Source of the DNA: Actinoplanes palleronii
GTDB lineage: Bacteria > Actinomycetota > Actinomycetes > Mycobacteriales > Micromonosporaceae
Length of the DNA: 64,000 bases
Assembly (NCBI RefSeq): GCF_016862315.1
Contig: NZ_BOMS01000031.1
Coordinates: 62,001-126,000, forward strand
Direction: 5' to 3'
In this document: piece after piece, positions 28,126-37,030 of the stretch
How positions within the stretch are numbered: the stretch's first letter is position 1
Layout of the letters: the number at the start of each line of letters is the position of its first letter
The notes under the pieces: model-generated
Databases searched by the model: none
Seen by the model: the letters and a program-made list of their open reading frames with translations, nothing else
What the model was told of the DNA's origin: nothing
Position numbers and translations under genes: made by a program

Positions 28126-28416
28126 ATGGCGTCTCCTCAGGTTGCTCCCGTCGAAACGCCGGAGATCGAGGAAGTCCCGGCGGAGGACCGACCTTGGGTG
28201 ACCATCGTCTGGGACGATCCGGTCAACCTCATGTCGTACGTGACCTGGGTCTTCCAGAAGCTCTTCGGGTACAACAAGGAAAAGGCCGAGAGGCTGATGA
28301 TGGACGTGCACACCAAGGGCAAGGCGGTGGTTTCCACCGGCGCCCGGGAGCGCATGGAGATGGACGCCAACCAACTGCACGGATACGGTCTTTGGGCAAC
28401 TGTGGACCGAGCCTGA
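28126..28416 (+). CDS. clpS: ATP-dependent Clp protease adaptor ClpS
   Basis: A 96-residue adaptor that delivers N-degron substrates to the ClpC/ClpA-ClpP protease. The ClpS core is complete: WVTIVWDDPVNLMSYVTWVF, then FGYNKEKAERLMMDVHTKGK and the C-terminal ARERMEMDANQLHGYGLWAT. The disordered acidic N-terminal tail (residues 1-24) is usual. I use ATG 28126; the longer frame to 27997 overlaps the pncB promoter and has no family residues. It begins a rightward conserved run (clpS, DUF2017, mec, cysO, cysM). Confidence 0.95.
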   Translation: MASPQVAPVETPEIEEVPAEDRPWVTIVWDDPVNLMSYVTWVFQKLFGYNKEKAERLMMDVHTKGKAVVSTGARERMEMDANQLHGYGLWATVDRA

Positions 28417-28436
28417 CAAAGCGGGTGGGGAAGAGC

Positions 28437-28937
28437 ATGTTCCGACGCAGCGGCGGTCAGTGTGTGGCCACGTTCGCGCACGATGAAGTGCGTGTCTTGC
28501 GGAAAGTGGCCGCCGAGGTGGTGGGTCTGCTGACCGACGGGATGGATCACACCGATCCGGTGGTCTCCCGATTGTTTCCGGACATCTATCCGGACAAGCC
28601 GGAGGACTCGAGTGAGTTCCGGCTGTACACCGAGGGCGATCTGATGACCGCCAAGATCGACCAGGCCGGCGCCATCCTGGCCGCGCTCCCGGACGAGGGC
28701 GAGGGCGAGGTGCGCCTGGACGGCGAGGCCGCCGAGGCCTGGCTGCGGGCGATCAACGACGCCCGGCTGGCGATGGGCACCCGCCTCGACATCCAGGCCG
28801 ACACCGATCTGGCCGAGGAGCTCGACGACGCGGTGCTGGAGGATCCCGGTTCCAGCCGGGTGTTCCAGCTGTCCGTTTATGCCTACCTGGGATACCTCCA
28901 GGAGTCCCTGCTCAACGCGCTCCCGGAGATCAAGTAA
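28437..28937 (+). CDS. DUF2017 domain protein
   Basis: A 166-residue all-helical protein of the actinobacterial DUF2017 family, always found next to clpS. It begins MFRRSGGQCVATFAHDEVRVL and shows the family hydrophobic/acidic pattern (LLTDGMDH, DPVVSRLFPDIYPD, DAEAWLRAINDARLAMGTRLDI-like helix, VFQLSVYAYLGYLQE). The ATG at 28437 lies 20 bp after clpS. Molecular function is unknown; constant pairing with ClpS suggests a role in Clp-dependent proteolysis or its control, which is inference. Confidence 0.9.
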   Translation: MFRRSGGQCVATFAHDEVRVLRKVAAEVVGLLTDGMDHTDPVVSRLFPDIYPDKPEDSSEFRLYTEGDLMTAKIDQAGAILAALPDEGEGEVRLDGEAAEAWLRAINDARLAMGTRLDIQADTDLAEELDDAVLEDPGSSRVFQLSVYAYLGYLQESLLNALPEIK

Positions 28938-28948
28938 CCGCAAGGAGT

Positions 28949-29422
28949 GTGTGCCTCGCCACGCTCGGAGCGACGAAATACTTCGGTAATGTGAACGGTG
29001 TGCTGACCATCGACAGTTCGATCGTGCGTGCGATCGTCGCCCACGCCCGCCGGGACCACCCCGACGAGGCCTGCGGCGTGGTCGCCGGCCCGCTCGGCAC
29101 GGACGTGCCGGCCCGGCACATCCCGATGGACAACGCGGCGCGGTCGATGACGTTCTACGAGTTCGATTCGATGGAGCACCTGCGGGTGTGGCGCGAGATG
29201 GATGACAACGACGAGGAGCCGGTGGTCATCTACCACTCGCACACCGCGACCGAGGCGTACCCGTCCCGGACCGATGTCTCCTTCGCCGGCGAGCCGAACG
29301 CGCACTATCTGCTCGTCTCGACCCGTGAGCCGGATTCCGACGAGATCCGTTCGTTCCGTATCGTGGACGGTGTGGTGACCGAAGAAGAGGTCAACATCGT
29401 GGATGCAACGGTGAAGTCGTGA
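28949..29422 (+). CDS. mec: M67/JAMM metallopeptidase, CysO-cysteine peptidase
   Basis: A 157-residue zinc isopeptidase of the MPN+/JAMM family. In mycobacteria the orthologue Mec hydrolyses the CysO-cysteine adduct to release cysteine. The JAMM residues are visible: E in HPDEACGVVAG, HSH in VVIYHSHTATEAYPSRTD, followed by S and D. The catalytic domain begins at about VLTIDSSIVRAIVAHAR, so a GTG near 28991 or 29000 may be the real start rather than the GTG at 28949, whose first 15 residues are not conserved in the family. It belongs to the same run as clpS and cysO-cysM. Confidence 0.9.
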   Translation: MCLATLGATKYFGNVNGVLTIDSSIVRAIVAHARRDHPDEACGVVAGPLGTDVPARHIPMDNAARSMTFYEFDSMEHLRVWREMDDNDEEPVVIYHSHTATEAYPSRTDVSFAGEPNAHYLLVSTREPDSDEIRSFRIVDGVVTEEEVNIVDATVKS

Positions 29423-29499
29423 AGGTGAGTGTCGTGCAGTCGTACATGTTCGGGCAGAGCCCGGCGTCGGTGTTCTACGAGTGTTGCCGGGTCCGCTAG
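29419..29499 (+). CDS. 26-codon Cys-Cys reading frame, possible leader peptide
   Basis: A short frame whose GTG overlaps the mec stop codon (GTGA, 29419-29422) and which ends TAG at 29497-29499, 57 bp before cysO. It ends with FYECCRVR, placing two consecutive Cys codons (TGT TGC) near the end. Such positioning is what a cysteine-sensing attenuation peptide needs, and poly-Cys upstream ORFs are known before cysteine genes in mycobacteria. Shorter starts exist at GTG 29425 and 29434 or ATG 29446. Translation is not proven; it may be chance. Confidence 0.4.
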   Translation: MKVSVVQSYMFGQSPASVFYECCRVR

Positions 29500-29542
29500 A
29501 CCCCGACCTCAGCACCCGCCTGCCCACATCTCGACTCTCTAG

Positions 29543-30841
<1,299 letters not shown>

Positions 30842-30856
30842 TCCGCCTCGGCCGGG

Positions 30857-31243
30857 TCAGTAACGGACGGCCAGCAGCAGGGCGCCGAACATCGGCGGCG
30901 CCGCGCTGAGCAGCATGATCCACGGCAGGGTGCGCTGGTGGACGGCGAGGAACGCGCCGGAAGCCAGCCCCACGCTGAACATGGTCAGCATCGCGAGCGC
31001 CGGCAGGTACCAGCCCGGCGCTCCGTTGAAGACCGCCACCAATGCGTACAGGCCGACACCGACTCCGGTGAGACCGAGCATTGCGCAGTACCCCGCCATC
31101 GCGAGCACTCGTGTCGAATCGGGTGCCGGATCGTCTTCCGCCGGGAACCGGAACACCGCGGGCTCCAGCTCCCACGACGGTTCGAAGGGCATGATTTCGG
31201 GTAACGCACGCCGGGAGATACTGGCGGGCTCGACCACGGTCAC
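30857..31243 (-). CDS. Small membrane protein, hypothetical
   Basis: A 128-residue protein with an acidic, proline-containing N-terminal 45 residues and three hydrophobic segments: VLAMAGYCAMLGLTGVGVGLYALVAVF, YLPALAMLTMFSVGLASGAFLAV and PWIMLLSAAPPMFGALLLAV. It is predicted to sit in the plasma membrane with the N-terminus in the cytoplasm. It starts at ATG 31243, and its upstream region holds the palindromes listed between 31332 and 31376. A small membrane protein of this kind also sits near cysM in related genomes, but I know no function. Confidence 0.75.
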   Translation of the reverse strand: MTVVEPASISRRALPEIMPFEPSWELEPAVFRFPAEDDPAPDSTRVLAMAGYCAMLGLTGVGVGLYALVAVFNGAPGWYLPALAMLTMFSVGLASGAFLAVHQRTLPWIMLLSAAPPMFGALLLAVRY

Positions 31244-31331
31244 GTCGCCTCCATCGGATCGCTTTCAGGTACTCACTCAGAGCAACGCGGAGGGCTTACC
31301 GGACGTGACGGTGGAAATGGTGACGACCGAG

Positions 31332-31376
31332 GTCACAGCGGCTGTGACGTGCGTTGTCGATTTAGCGACAAATCGA
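31332..31376. promoter_or_regulatory. Two perfect palindromes between divergent genes
   Basis: GTCACAGCGGCTGTGAC (31332-31348) is a perfect palindrome with 8-bp arms around a central G. TCGATTT (31357-31363) and AAATCGA (31370-31376) form a second one with a six-base spacer. Additional GTGAC/GTCAC half-sites lie just upstream. They sit between the leftward membrane-protein gene and the rightward metallohydrolase gene and look like operator sites. Confidence 0.5.
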
Positions 31377-31516
31377 TCAGTTGTTAACGTCAGGCAGTGG
31401 TCAGCGCGTACGCTTCGCACCGTGATTGACTGGTCTGACAAGTCCAGCGCAGACCGGTCGGGCGGGGCGTGGACGACCCAATCGTGGCCGACCCAGTGTG
31501 AGTCAGAGGGACCCGC

Positions 31517-32263
31517 ATGCGACTAACCGTTCTCGGTTGTGCCGGGAGTTTCCCCGGCCCCGAGTCGGCTTGTTCGGCCTATCTCGTGGAAGCCGAAGGA
31601 TTCCGGCTGCTGATCGACTTCGGGTCGGGAGCGCTCTCCGCCATGCAGCGGTATTCCGACATGCGCGCCGTCGATGCGATCCTGCTCACCCACCTGCACT
31701 GCGACCACATGCTGGACGCGTGCACCTACGTCGTGGTCCGGCGCTACGACCCGGCCGGCCCGCTGCCGCCGCTGCCGATGTACGCGCCGATGGGCGCCGC
31801 CGAGCGGATCGCCGCCGCGTACAGCGCCGAGGGTGAGCCGGTCGACGACGTCTACACGTTCTACGGCCTGCAGCCGGGCACGTTCCCGATCGGGCCGTTC
31901 CAGGTCACCGTCGACCGGGTGAACCATCCGGTGGAGACGTACGGCGTCCGCATCGAGCACGGCGGTCACGTGCTGGCCTACTCCGCGGACACCGCGCCCT
32001 GTGAGGCGCTGCTGCGTCTGGCGGCCGGCGCCGACCTGTTCCTCTGTGAAGCCAGTTACATGGACGGCGTGGTCAATCCGCCCGATCTGCACCTGACCGG
32101 CGGCGAAGCGGGCGAGGCCGCCACCAAGGCTGACGTGGCGAAGTTGCTATTGACCCACCTTGTCCCGGCCTGGGCCAGTGAGGCCTCTATTGTGGAAGCG
32201 GCCGGGGCCGCGTACGCGGGACCGGTCGAAGTCGTCCGCCCGGGTGCCAGATACGATCTCTGA
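31517..32263 (+). CDS. MBL-fold metallohydrolase, Rv1339-like (possible cAMP phosphodiesterase)
   Basis: A 248-residue metallo-beta-lactamase-fold protein. The metal motif is LLTHLHCDHM (HxHxDH), with the fold landmarks MRLTVLGCAGSFPGP, YLVEAEGFRLLIDFGSG, HPVETYGVRIEHG, LAYSADTAPCEAL and LTHLVPAW. Its position in the conserved run before rph and rdgB corresponds to mycobacterial Rv1339, reported to be an atypical cAMP phosphodiesterase; that makes cyclic-nucleotide hydrolysis the leading proposal, not a certainty. The ATG at 31517 follows AGAGGGA. It lies 64 bp before the GT4 gene. Confidence 0.88.
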   Translation: MRLTVLGCAGSFPGPESACSAYLVEAEGFRLLIDFGSGALSAMQRYSDMRAVDAILLTHLHCDHMLDACTYVVVRRYDPAGPLPPLPMYAPMGAAERIAAAYSAEGEPVDDVYTFYGLQPGTFPIGPFQVTVDRVNHPVETYGVRIEHGGHVLAYSADTAPCEALLRLAAGADLFLCEASYMDGVVNPPDLHLTGGEAGEAATKADVAKLLLTHLVPAWASEASIVEAAGAAYAGPVEVVRPGARYDL

Positions 32264-32327
32264 GCCGGTACGGGGGCGAGATCGGCTTGCACCGCTGCAC
32301 CTCGTGTCGTGACTTTGGAGTTGTTGC

Positions 32328-33542
32328 ATGCGCATCGTTCGCCTGGCCAACTTCGTCACGGTCCATACCGGCGGGCTGCGGACCACCCTGCGCGAGCTCG
32401 GCAAGGGCTACAAGAAGGCGGGCCACGAGCCCGTCCTGATCATTCCCGGCCGTACGTTCAAGGACCAGCAGGTCCGCCAGGGCCGGGTGATCACGCTGCC
32501 CAGCGCGCAGATCCCACGGACCGGCGGCTATCGCGTGATGGCCGGGCGACGTGACCTGATCAAGCTGCTGGACAGCCTGAAGCCGGACCGGATCGAAGTC
32601 TCCGACCGCACCACGCTGCGCTGGACCGGCACCTGGGCCCGGCAGCGCGGGGTCCGGTCGATGATGGTCTCCCACGAGAGCCTGGCCGGCCTGCTCGGCG
32701 TCTGGGGCATGCCGAAACGCGACGCCCTTGCCGACCGGTTCAACCGCCGGACCGCGGAGGCCTTCGACACGATCGTCTGCACCACCGCGTACGCCGCGGC
32801 CGAGTTCCGCCGCCTGGGCGTGCCGAACCTGGTCGAGGTGCCCCTCGGCGTCGACCTGAACACGTTCCACCCCAGCCGGCAGGACCCCGCGGTGCGCGCC
32901 CGTTACGCCCGCCCCGAGGAACTGCTCATCGTCTACGCCAGCCGGCTCTCCGCGGCGAAGCGTCCCGAGCTGGCGGTGGACACGGTAGCGGCACTGCGCA
33001 ACGGCAAGTCGCCGGCGGTTCTGGTGGTGGCCGGTGAGGGCCGGCGACGAGCTGCGCTGGCGTACCGGGCGGCGCGGCTACCCGTACGATTCGCTGGTCA
33101 CATCGCCGACCGCAAAGCTGTCGCCGCGCTGCTCGCCTCGGCCGACGTCGTCCTCGCGCCCGGTCCGGTGGAGACCTTCGGTCTCTCCGCGCTGGAGGCG
33201 CTGGCCTGCGGCACCCCCGTGGTGGTCGACCAGCAGAGCGCGCTGCCCGAGGTGATCGGCGACGCCGGGATAGCGGTGCCGGGCAACCCCGACGCGTTCG
33301 CCGACGCGGTCTCCCGGCTGATGGACCGGCCCGCGGACGAGCGACGGGCCGCCGCCCGCGCCCGCGCCGAGCAGTTCAGCTGGTCGCGCTCGGTCGAGGG
33401 CTTCCTGGACGCGCACGACCTGCATCCGGCCGTGGCGCCCGCACCGGCTCCGGCGCCCACACTGATCCGCCCGGCGGTCCCGCGGCCGCGTCTGGTGCGC
33501 GATGCTGGGGCGGACGAAGCGGGCACGCCCCGTTACGCATAG
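32328..33542 (+). CDS. GT4-family glycosyltransferase
   Basis: A 404-residue retaining GT-B glycosyltransferase. N-terminal acceptor domain: [21 protein letters not shown] and [28 protein letters not shown] with [14 protein letters not shown]. Donor domain: [67 protein letters not shown], the E-x7-E motif of the family. The last 40 residues are a proline/alanine-rich tail. It lies inside a set of genes (Rv1339-like, rph, rdgB) that are adjacent in mycobacteria, so it is an insertion in this lineage. The likely role is glycolipid or cell-envelope glycan synthesis; donor and acceptor are unknown. Confidence 0.87.
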   Translation: MRIVRLANFVTVHTGGLRTTLRELGKGYKKAGHEPVLIIPGRTFKDQQVRQGRVITLPSAQIPRTGGYRVMAGRRDLIKLLDSLKPDRIEVSDRTTLRWTGTWARQRGVRSMMVSHESLAGLLGVWGMPKRDALADRFNRRTAEAFDTIVCTTAYAAAEFRRLGVPNLVEVPLGVDLNTFHPSRQDPAVRARYARPEELLIVYASRLSAAKRPELAVDTVAALRNGKSPAVLVVAGEGRRRAALAYRAARLPVRFAGHIADRKAVAALLASADVVLAPGPVETFGLSALEALACGTPVVVDQQSALPEVIGDAGIAVPGNPDAFADAVSRLMDRPADERRAAARARAEQFSWSRSVEGFLDAHDLHPAVAPAPAPAPTLIRPAVPRPRLVRDAGADEAGTPRYA

Positions 33543-33552
33543 GGTTGGGGAC

Positions 33553-34281
33553 ATGGCGCGACCCGACGGCCGAGCGGCCGACCAGCTGCGACCGGTGACC
33601 CTGACCCGGCATTGGAGCATCCACCCCGAAGGTTCGGTGCTGGTGGAGTTCGGCAACACCCGTGTGCTGTGCACCGCCAGCGTCACCGAGGGGGTGCCCC
33701 GCTGGCGCAAAGGCTCCGGCCTGGGCTGGCTCACCGCGGAGTACGCGATGCTGCCGCGCGCCACGAACACCCGTGGTGACCGGGAGAGCGTCAAGGGCAA
33801 GGTCGGCGGACGTACCCAGGAGATCTCCCGCCTGATCGGCCGCAGCCTGCGGGCCTGCATCGACCTCAAGGCGCTCGGCGAGAACTCGATCGTCCTGGAC
33901 TGCGACGTGCTGCAGGCCGACGGCGGCACCCGGACCGCCGCGATCACCGGGGCCTACGTCGCCCTGCACGACGCGGTGACCTGGCTGGCCGGGCGCAAGG
34001 CGCTGGCCGGCAAGATCGACAAGGTGTTGCACACCTCCATCCAGGCGATCAGCGTCGGGATCATCGACGGCGAGGCCCGATTGGATCTTCCGTACGAGGA
34101 GGACGTCGCGGCCGAGGTCGACATGAACGTGGTGTGCACCGGAGCCGGAGACTTCGTCGAGGTCCAGGGCACCGGTGAGAACGGCGTGTTCCGCCGCGCC
34201 CAGCTGGACGAGATGCTCGACCTGGGCGTCCGCGGCTGTGCCGAGCTGGCTGTCGCGCAGCAGAAGGCGCTAGCGGCATGA
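33553..34281 (+). CDS. rph: Ribonuclease PH
   Basis: A 242-residue phosphorolytic 3'-exoribonuclease that trims tRNA 3' ends. Landmarks are [15 protein letters not shown], the N-terminal [55 protein letters not shown], the phosphate-binding segment, [22 protein letters not shown] and [18 protein letters not shown]. The length is normal. The ATG at 33553 lies ten bases after the GT4 stop. Conserved neighbour of rdgB. Confidence 0.96.
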   Translation: MARPDGRAADQLRPVTLTRHWSIHPEGSVLVEFGNTRVLCTASVTEGVPRWRKGSGLGWLTAEYAMLPRATNTRGDRESVKGKVGGRTQEISRLIGRSLRACIDLKALGENSIVLDCDVLQADGGTRTAAITGAYVALHDAVTWLAGRKALAGKIDKVLHTSIQAISVGIIDGEARLDLPYEEDVAAEVDMNVVCTGAGDFVEVQGTGENGVFRRAQLDEMLDLGVRGCAELAVAQQKALAA

Positions 34282-34363
34282 TCGACTGCACCGAGCGGCA
34301 CCACGCCGCACCGGCCCACGGCCTCGCAGGCGAGGGCCAGGAGAGCATGCCCGGGTGTACAGC

Positions 34364-34978
34364 GTGAGCGCCCGGCTCCTCCTTGCCACCGGTAACAAGA
34401 AGAAGCTCGTCGAGCTGCAGCGCATCCTCGACAACGCGCTCGGCCTGAGCCAGATCGAGCTGATCGGCCTGGGTGACTTCCCGGACTACCCGGACGTGCC
34501 GGAGACCGGCCTCACCTTCGGCGAGAACGCGCTGATCAAGGCCAGGGAAGGCGCCAAGCGGACCGGTCTGCCGACCGTCGCCGACGACTCCGGCCTGGCG
34601 GTGAACGCGCTCAACGGCATGCCCGGCGTGTTCAGCGCCCGCTGGTCCGGCGGCCACGGCGACGACGCGGCCAACCTGGACCTGGTGCTGGCCCAGATCG
34701 GCGACGTCGGCGACGAGCACCGCGGCGGAGCGTTCGTCTGCGCGGCCGCGCTGGTGCTGCCGAACGGCCGGGAACACCTGGTCGAGGGCCGCCAGACCGG
34801 CCGGCTGCTGCGTGCCCGGCGCGGCGAAGGCGGCTTCGGCTACGACCCGATTTTCATCGGCGACGGCCAGGACCGCACCAACGCGGAGCTGAGCCCGGCC
34901 GAGAAGGACGCGATCAGCCACCGCGGCAAGGCATTCCGCGAGCTGGCCAAGGTCATCTCCAAGGAACTGCCCCGCTAG
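34364..34978 (+). CDS. rdgB: dITP/XTP pyrophosphatase (HAM1 family)
   Basis: A house-cleaning nucleotide pyrophosphatase that removes dITP, ITP and XTP. It begins ARLLLATGNKKKLVELQRIL and has the family motifs FGENALIKAREGAKRTGLPTVADDSGLAVNAL, GMPGVFSARWSG, RRGEGGFGYDPIFI and LSPAEKDAISHRGKAF. Two starts are possible: GTG 34355 (adding MYS) or GTG 34364 (VSARLLLATG); I favour the second since family proteins begin close to the ATGN motif. It follows rph by about 80 bp and precedes a strong terminator. Confidence 0.95.
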   Translation: MSARLLLATGNKKKLVELQRILDNALGLSQIELIGLGDFPDYPDVPETGLTFGENALIKAREGAKRTGLPTVADDSGLAVNALNGMPGVFSARWSGGHGDDAANLDLVLAQIGDVGDEHRGGAFVCAAALVLPNGREHLVEGRQTGRLLRARRGEGGFGYDPIFIGDGQDRTNAELSPAEKDAISHRGKAFRELAKVISKELPR

Positions 34979-34990
34979 ATCTTTTCCTGA

Positions 34991-35030
34991 CCCGCCCACG
35001 AGCCGTTCCGCAAGGCTCGTGGGCGGGTTT
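34991..35030 (+). terminator. Intrinsic terminator after rdgB
   Basis: Perfect 14-bp stem CCCGCCCACGAGCC (34991-35004) with GGCTCGTGGGCGGG (35014-35027), nine-base loop, then TTTGACTTT. It closes the clpS-to-rdgB region. Confidence 0.88.
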
Positions 35031-35065
35031 GACTTTGCCCCGGTCCTGACGTCGCAGCGGGGCTG

Positions 35066-35704
35066 TCAATCGGAGGGTGTGGTCAGGGAGGCGGTGACGG
35101 TGGTGACGAACCACTGTTCGAACTGGGGGGCTGACCAGCCTCGCTGGGTGATGAGCCAGTCGTAGTTGCGGATGTCCTGTGCCAGCCACAGCACGTCGGC
35201 GGCCTGATCCTGGCTGATGCGGATCTCGCCGGTCTCGGTCAGGTCCGCGGCGAACATCAGCATGCCCTGGCGGCGTTCCTCGAGATTCTTGCGCCAGATC
35301 GCCGCGGCGTCGGCGTCGGCGGTGGCGGCGCCGGCCAGCGCCACCATCACGCGAGCCTGCCGGGCGTGCACCTCGGCGAGGTGCCGGGCGTAGCGGGCGA
35401 GCTTCGGGCGCAGGCCGGTCAGCGCGCGAATGTCGCCGACGAACGACCGGTCCGGCATCGCCACCTGCTCGTCGTCGCCGACCAGGGTGACGTCGACCAG
35501 GTCGGAGAGCAGCTGGCGTTTGCTGCCGAAGACCGCGTACACCGTCTGGACCGCGACGTCGGCCTCGGCGGCGACGGCGGTGAGCGGGGTCGCGGCATAA
35601 CCGGGGTCGACGAACAGCTTGGCAGCGGCGTCGAGGATCGCTCGCCGGGTCTGCCGCGCCTGTTCCTGACGCCTCGGCGACACATATCGGCGGTTGACAG
35701 CCAC
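35066..35704 (-). CDS. TetR-family transcriptional regulator
   Basis: A 212-residue repressor-type protein. The HTH is residues about 10-60: ARQTRRAILDAAAKLFVDPGYAATPLTAVAAEADVAVQTVYAVFGSKRQLLSDLVD. The rest is the ligand-binding and dimer domain with a WLAQDIRNYDWLITQRGW-type aromatic region. I prefer GTG 35704 (VAVNRRYV) over the ATG at 35758, because the longer form would place the palindrome at 35729-35745 inside the coding sequence and adds an unusual N-terminus. Divergent from the monooxygenase-fold gene at 35761, which it probably controls. Confidence 0.88.
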   Translation of the reverse strand: MAVNRRYVSPRRQEQARQTRRAILDAAAKLFVDPGYAATPLTAVAAEADVAVQTVYAVFGSKRQLLSDLVDVTLVGDDEQVAMPDRSFVGDIRALTGLRPKLARYARHLAEVHARQARVMVALAGAATADADAAAIWRKNLEERRQGMLMFAADLTETGEIRISQDQAADVLWLAQDIRNYDWLITQRGWSAPQFEQWFVTTVTASLTTPSD

Positions 35705-35728
35705 CGGTGCAGCGTAGTGCAATATTGG

Positions 35729-35745
35729 ATAGAGCTTCACTCTAT
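35729..35745. promoter_or_regulatory. Candidate TetR operator
   Basis: ATAGAGCTTCACTCTAT is a perfect palindrome with 6-bp arms and a five-base centre, lying between the divergent TetR gene and the gene at 35761. Position and symmetry fit an autoregulatory operator. A TTGACA box lies upstream near 35694. Confidence 0.55.
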
Positions 35746-35760
35746 TCACTAAAGCCATAG

Positions 35761-36063
35761 GTGGTCGATATGCCGTTCGGCGTCGTTCAGGACATGCCCG
35801 GAGTCACCGAGCAGGAGTATCGGCAGGTCGAGAAGCACCTCGGCCCGGACCGTCCGCCGGGCCTGCTGGCCCACGTCGCCGGTCCCTCGGAGCAGGGCTG
35901 GCGGATCATCAACGTCTGGGCGGACGAGGCGGCGTTCCGGCGGTTCCAGTCGGAGCGTCTGGTCCGTGCCGCGGGCCTTGCCGCTCAGGAGGGTGGCTTC
36001 GACCCGACCAAGGCCGCCACGTTCCGGTCGGCCAGCGTCGACGGTGCCGAAATGCCGTTCTGA
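35761..36063 (+). CDS. Small dimeric alpha/beta-barrel (ABM/EthD-like) protein
   Basis: A 100-residue protein (GTG 35761, or 97 residues from ATG 35770, MPFGVVQDMPGV) with the pattern of ferredoxin-like monooxygenase-fold proteins: GVVQDMPGVTEQEYRQVEKHLG, then a histidine-bearing strand LLAHVAGP and WRIINVWADEAAFRRFQSERL. Members act on aromatic or quinone substrates or as ligand binders. No metal or cofactor motif is certain. Its stop overlaps the start of the following methyltransferase (TGATG), and it is divergent from TetR, so the two genes form a small regulated unit. Confidence 0.7.
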   Translation: MVDMPFGVVQDMPGVTEQEYRQVEKHLGPDRPPGLLAHVAGPSEQGWRIINVWADEAAFRRFQSERLVRAAGLAAQEGGFDPTKAATFRSASVDGAEMPF

Positions 36064-36926
36064 TGGTGGACGCGTCCGCGCTGCGTGCCCGCAACGCGGT
36101 CTTCTGGGAGCAGGCGGCGCCCGGCTGGATCACCCATGCCGACTGGCAGGACGAGATCGGCCGGCCGCTGGGTGCCGCGGCACTGGACTGGCTGCGGGTG
36201 CGGCCCGGGGAACGGGTGCTGGACGTCGGCTGTGGGTGTGGCGGCACCACCGCCGAGCTCGCCGGGGCGGTCGCGCCGTCGGGCAGCGCGGTGGGCCTCG
36301 ACATCGCCGCGGCGATGGTGGCGGCGGCGCGGGCCCGGTTCACCGGGCCGGGCCTGCGGTTCCTGGCCGGCGACGTGGAGACCCTGGATCGAGTGCCCGG
36401 TGCGCCGTTCGACGCCGTGCACTCCCGGATGGCGTTGATGCTCTTCGCGGATCCGGTTGCCGGGCTGGCCACGATCCGGCGGTCGTTGCGCGCGGGCGGA
36501 CGGCTGGCCGCGACGGTGTTCCGCGACGGCGGGGTGAATCCGTGGCTGCCGGCGGCCATGCTCGGCGCGGCGCCGTCGCTGGGCGCGATGCCACCGTTGC
36601 CGATCGGGGACGAGCCGGGGCCGTTCGCCTTCGCCGACCCGGCAAAGGTGACCGGCTTGCTCACCGCAGCGGGCTTCACCGACGTCGCGGTCGTCGCGCA
36701 GGACGTCACGCTCGAGGCGCCGGACGATCCCGCAGCGGTCGCCGCCTGGCTGATCGAGATCGGTCCCGCAGGTGCGGCCTACCGGGCTGCAGATCCGCCG
36801 GCCCAGGCAGCTGCCCGGGCCGGCACGGCACGGCTGCTCGAACGGTTCCGCACGGCCGGTGCCGGCTACCGACTACCGGCCGGCTGCTGGCTGATCACGG
36901 CGACGAGCCCCGGTCCCGCCGGGTAG
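36063..36926 (+). CDS. Class I SAM-dependent methyltransferase
   Basis: A 287-residue Rossmann-fold methyltransferase. SAM motif I is VLDVGCGCGGTTAELAG (about 55-71), motif II is GLDIAAAMVAAARAR, and the acidic post-motif is FLAGDVETLD. The C-terminal half (LAATVFRDGGVNPW and the VTGLLTAAGFTDVAVV stretch) is like the ubiquinone/UbiE-type and antibiotic methyltransferases. The ATG overlaps the stop of the previous gene, so translation is coupled. Substrate unknown. Confidence 0.88.
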   Translation: MVDASALRARNAVFWEQAAPGWITHADWQDEIGRPLGAAALDWLRVRPGERVLDVGCGCGGTTAELAGAVAPSGSAVGLDIAAAMVAAARARFTGPGLRFLAGDVETLDRVPGAPFDAVHSRMALMLFADPVAGLATIRRSLRAGGRLAATVFRDGGVNPWLPAAMLGAAPSLGAMPPLPIGDEPGPFAFADPAKVTGLLTAAGFTDVAVVAQDVTLEAPDDPAAVAAWLIEIGPAGAAYRAADPPAQAAARAGTARLLERFRTAGAGYRLPAGCWLITATSPGPAG

Positions 36927-36949
36927 GGCGGGGAGCAAGCTGCCTACCC
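36921..36949 (+). terminator. Weak hairpin at the methyltransferase end
   Basis: GGGTAGG (36921-36927, containing the TAG stop) pairs with CCTACCC (36943-36949). It has no T-run. The remaining 36950-37030 is GC-rich with a repeated GGCCCGAGGCC. Confidence 0.3.
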
Positions 36950-37030
36950 TGACCGGCCCGAGGCCCCGGCCCGAGGCCCGGACCTAAGGCTGGGCGCCGG
37001 GCCCGGAAAAAGGGAGAGAGGGAAAGCGGA

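Noticed and set aside
31332-31348. Canonical CRP site
   Set aside because: Half-sites are in reversed order (GTCACA...TGTGAC), so it is not the standard TGTGA-N6-TCACA arrangement.
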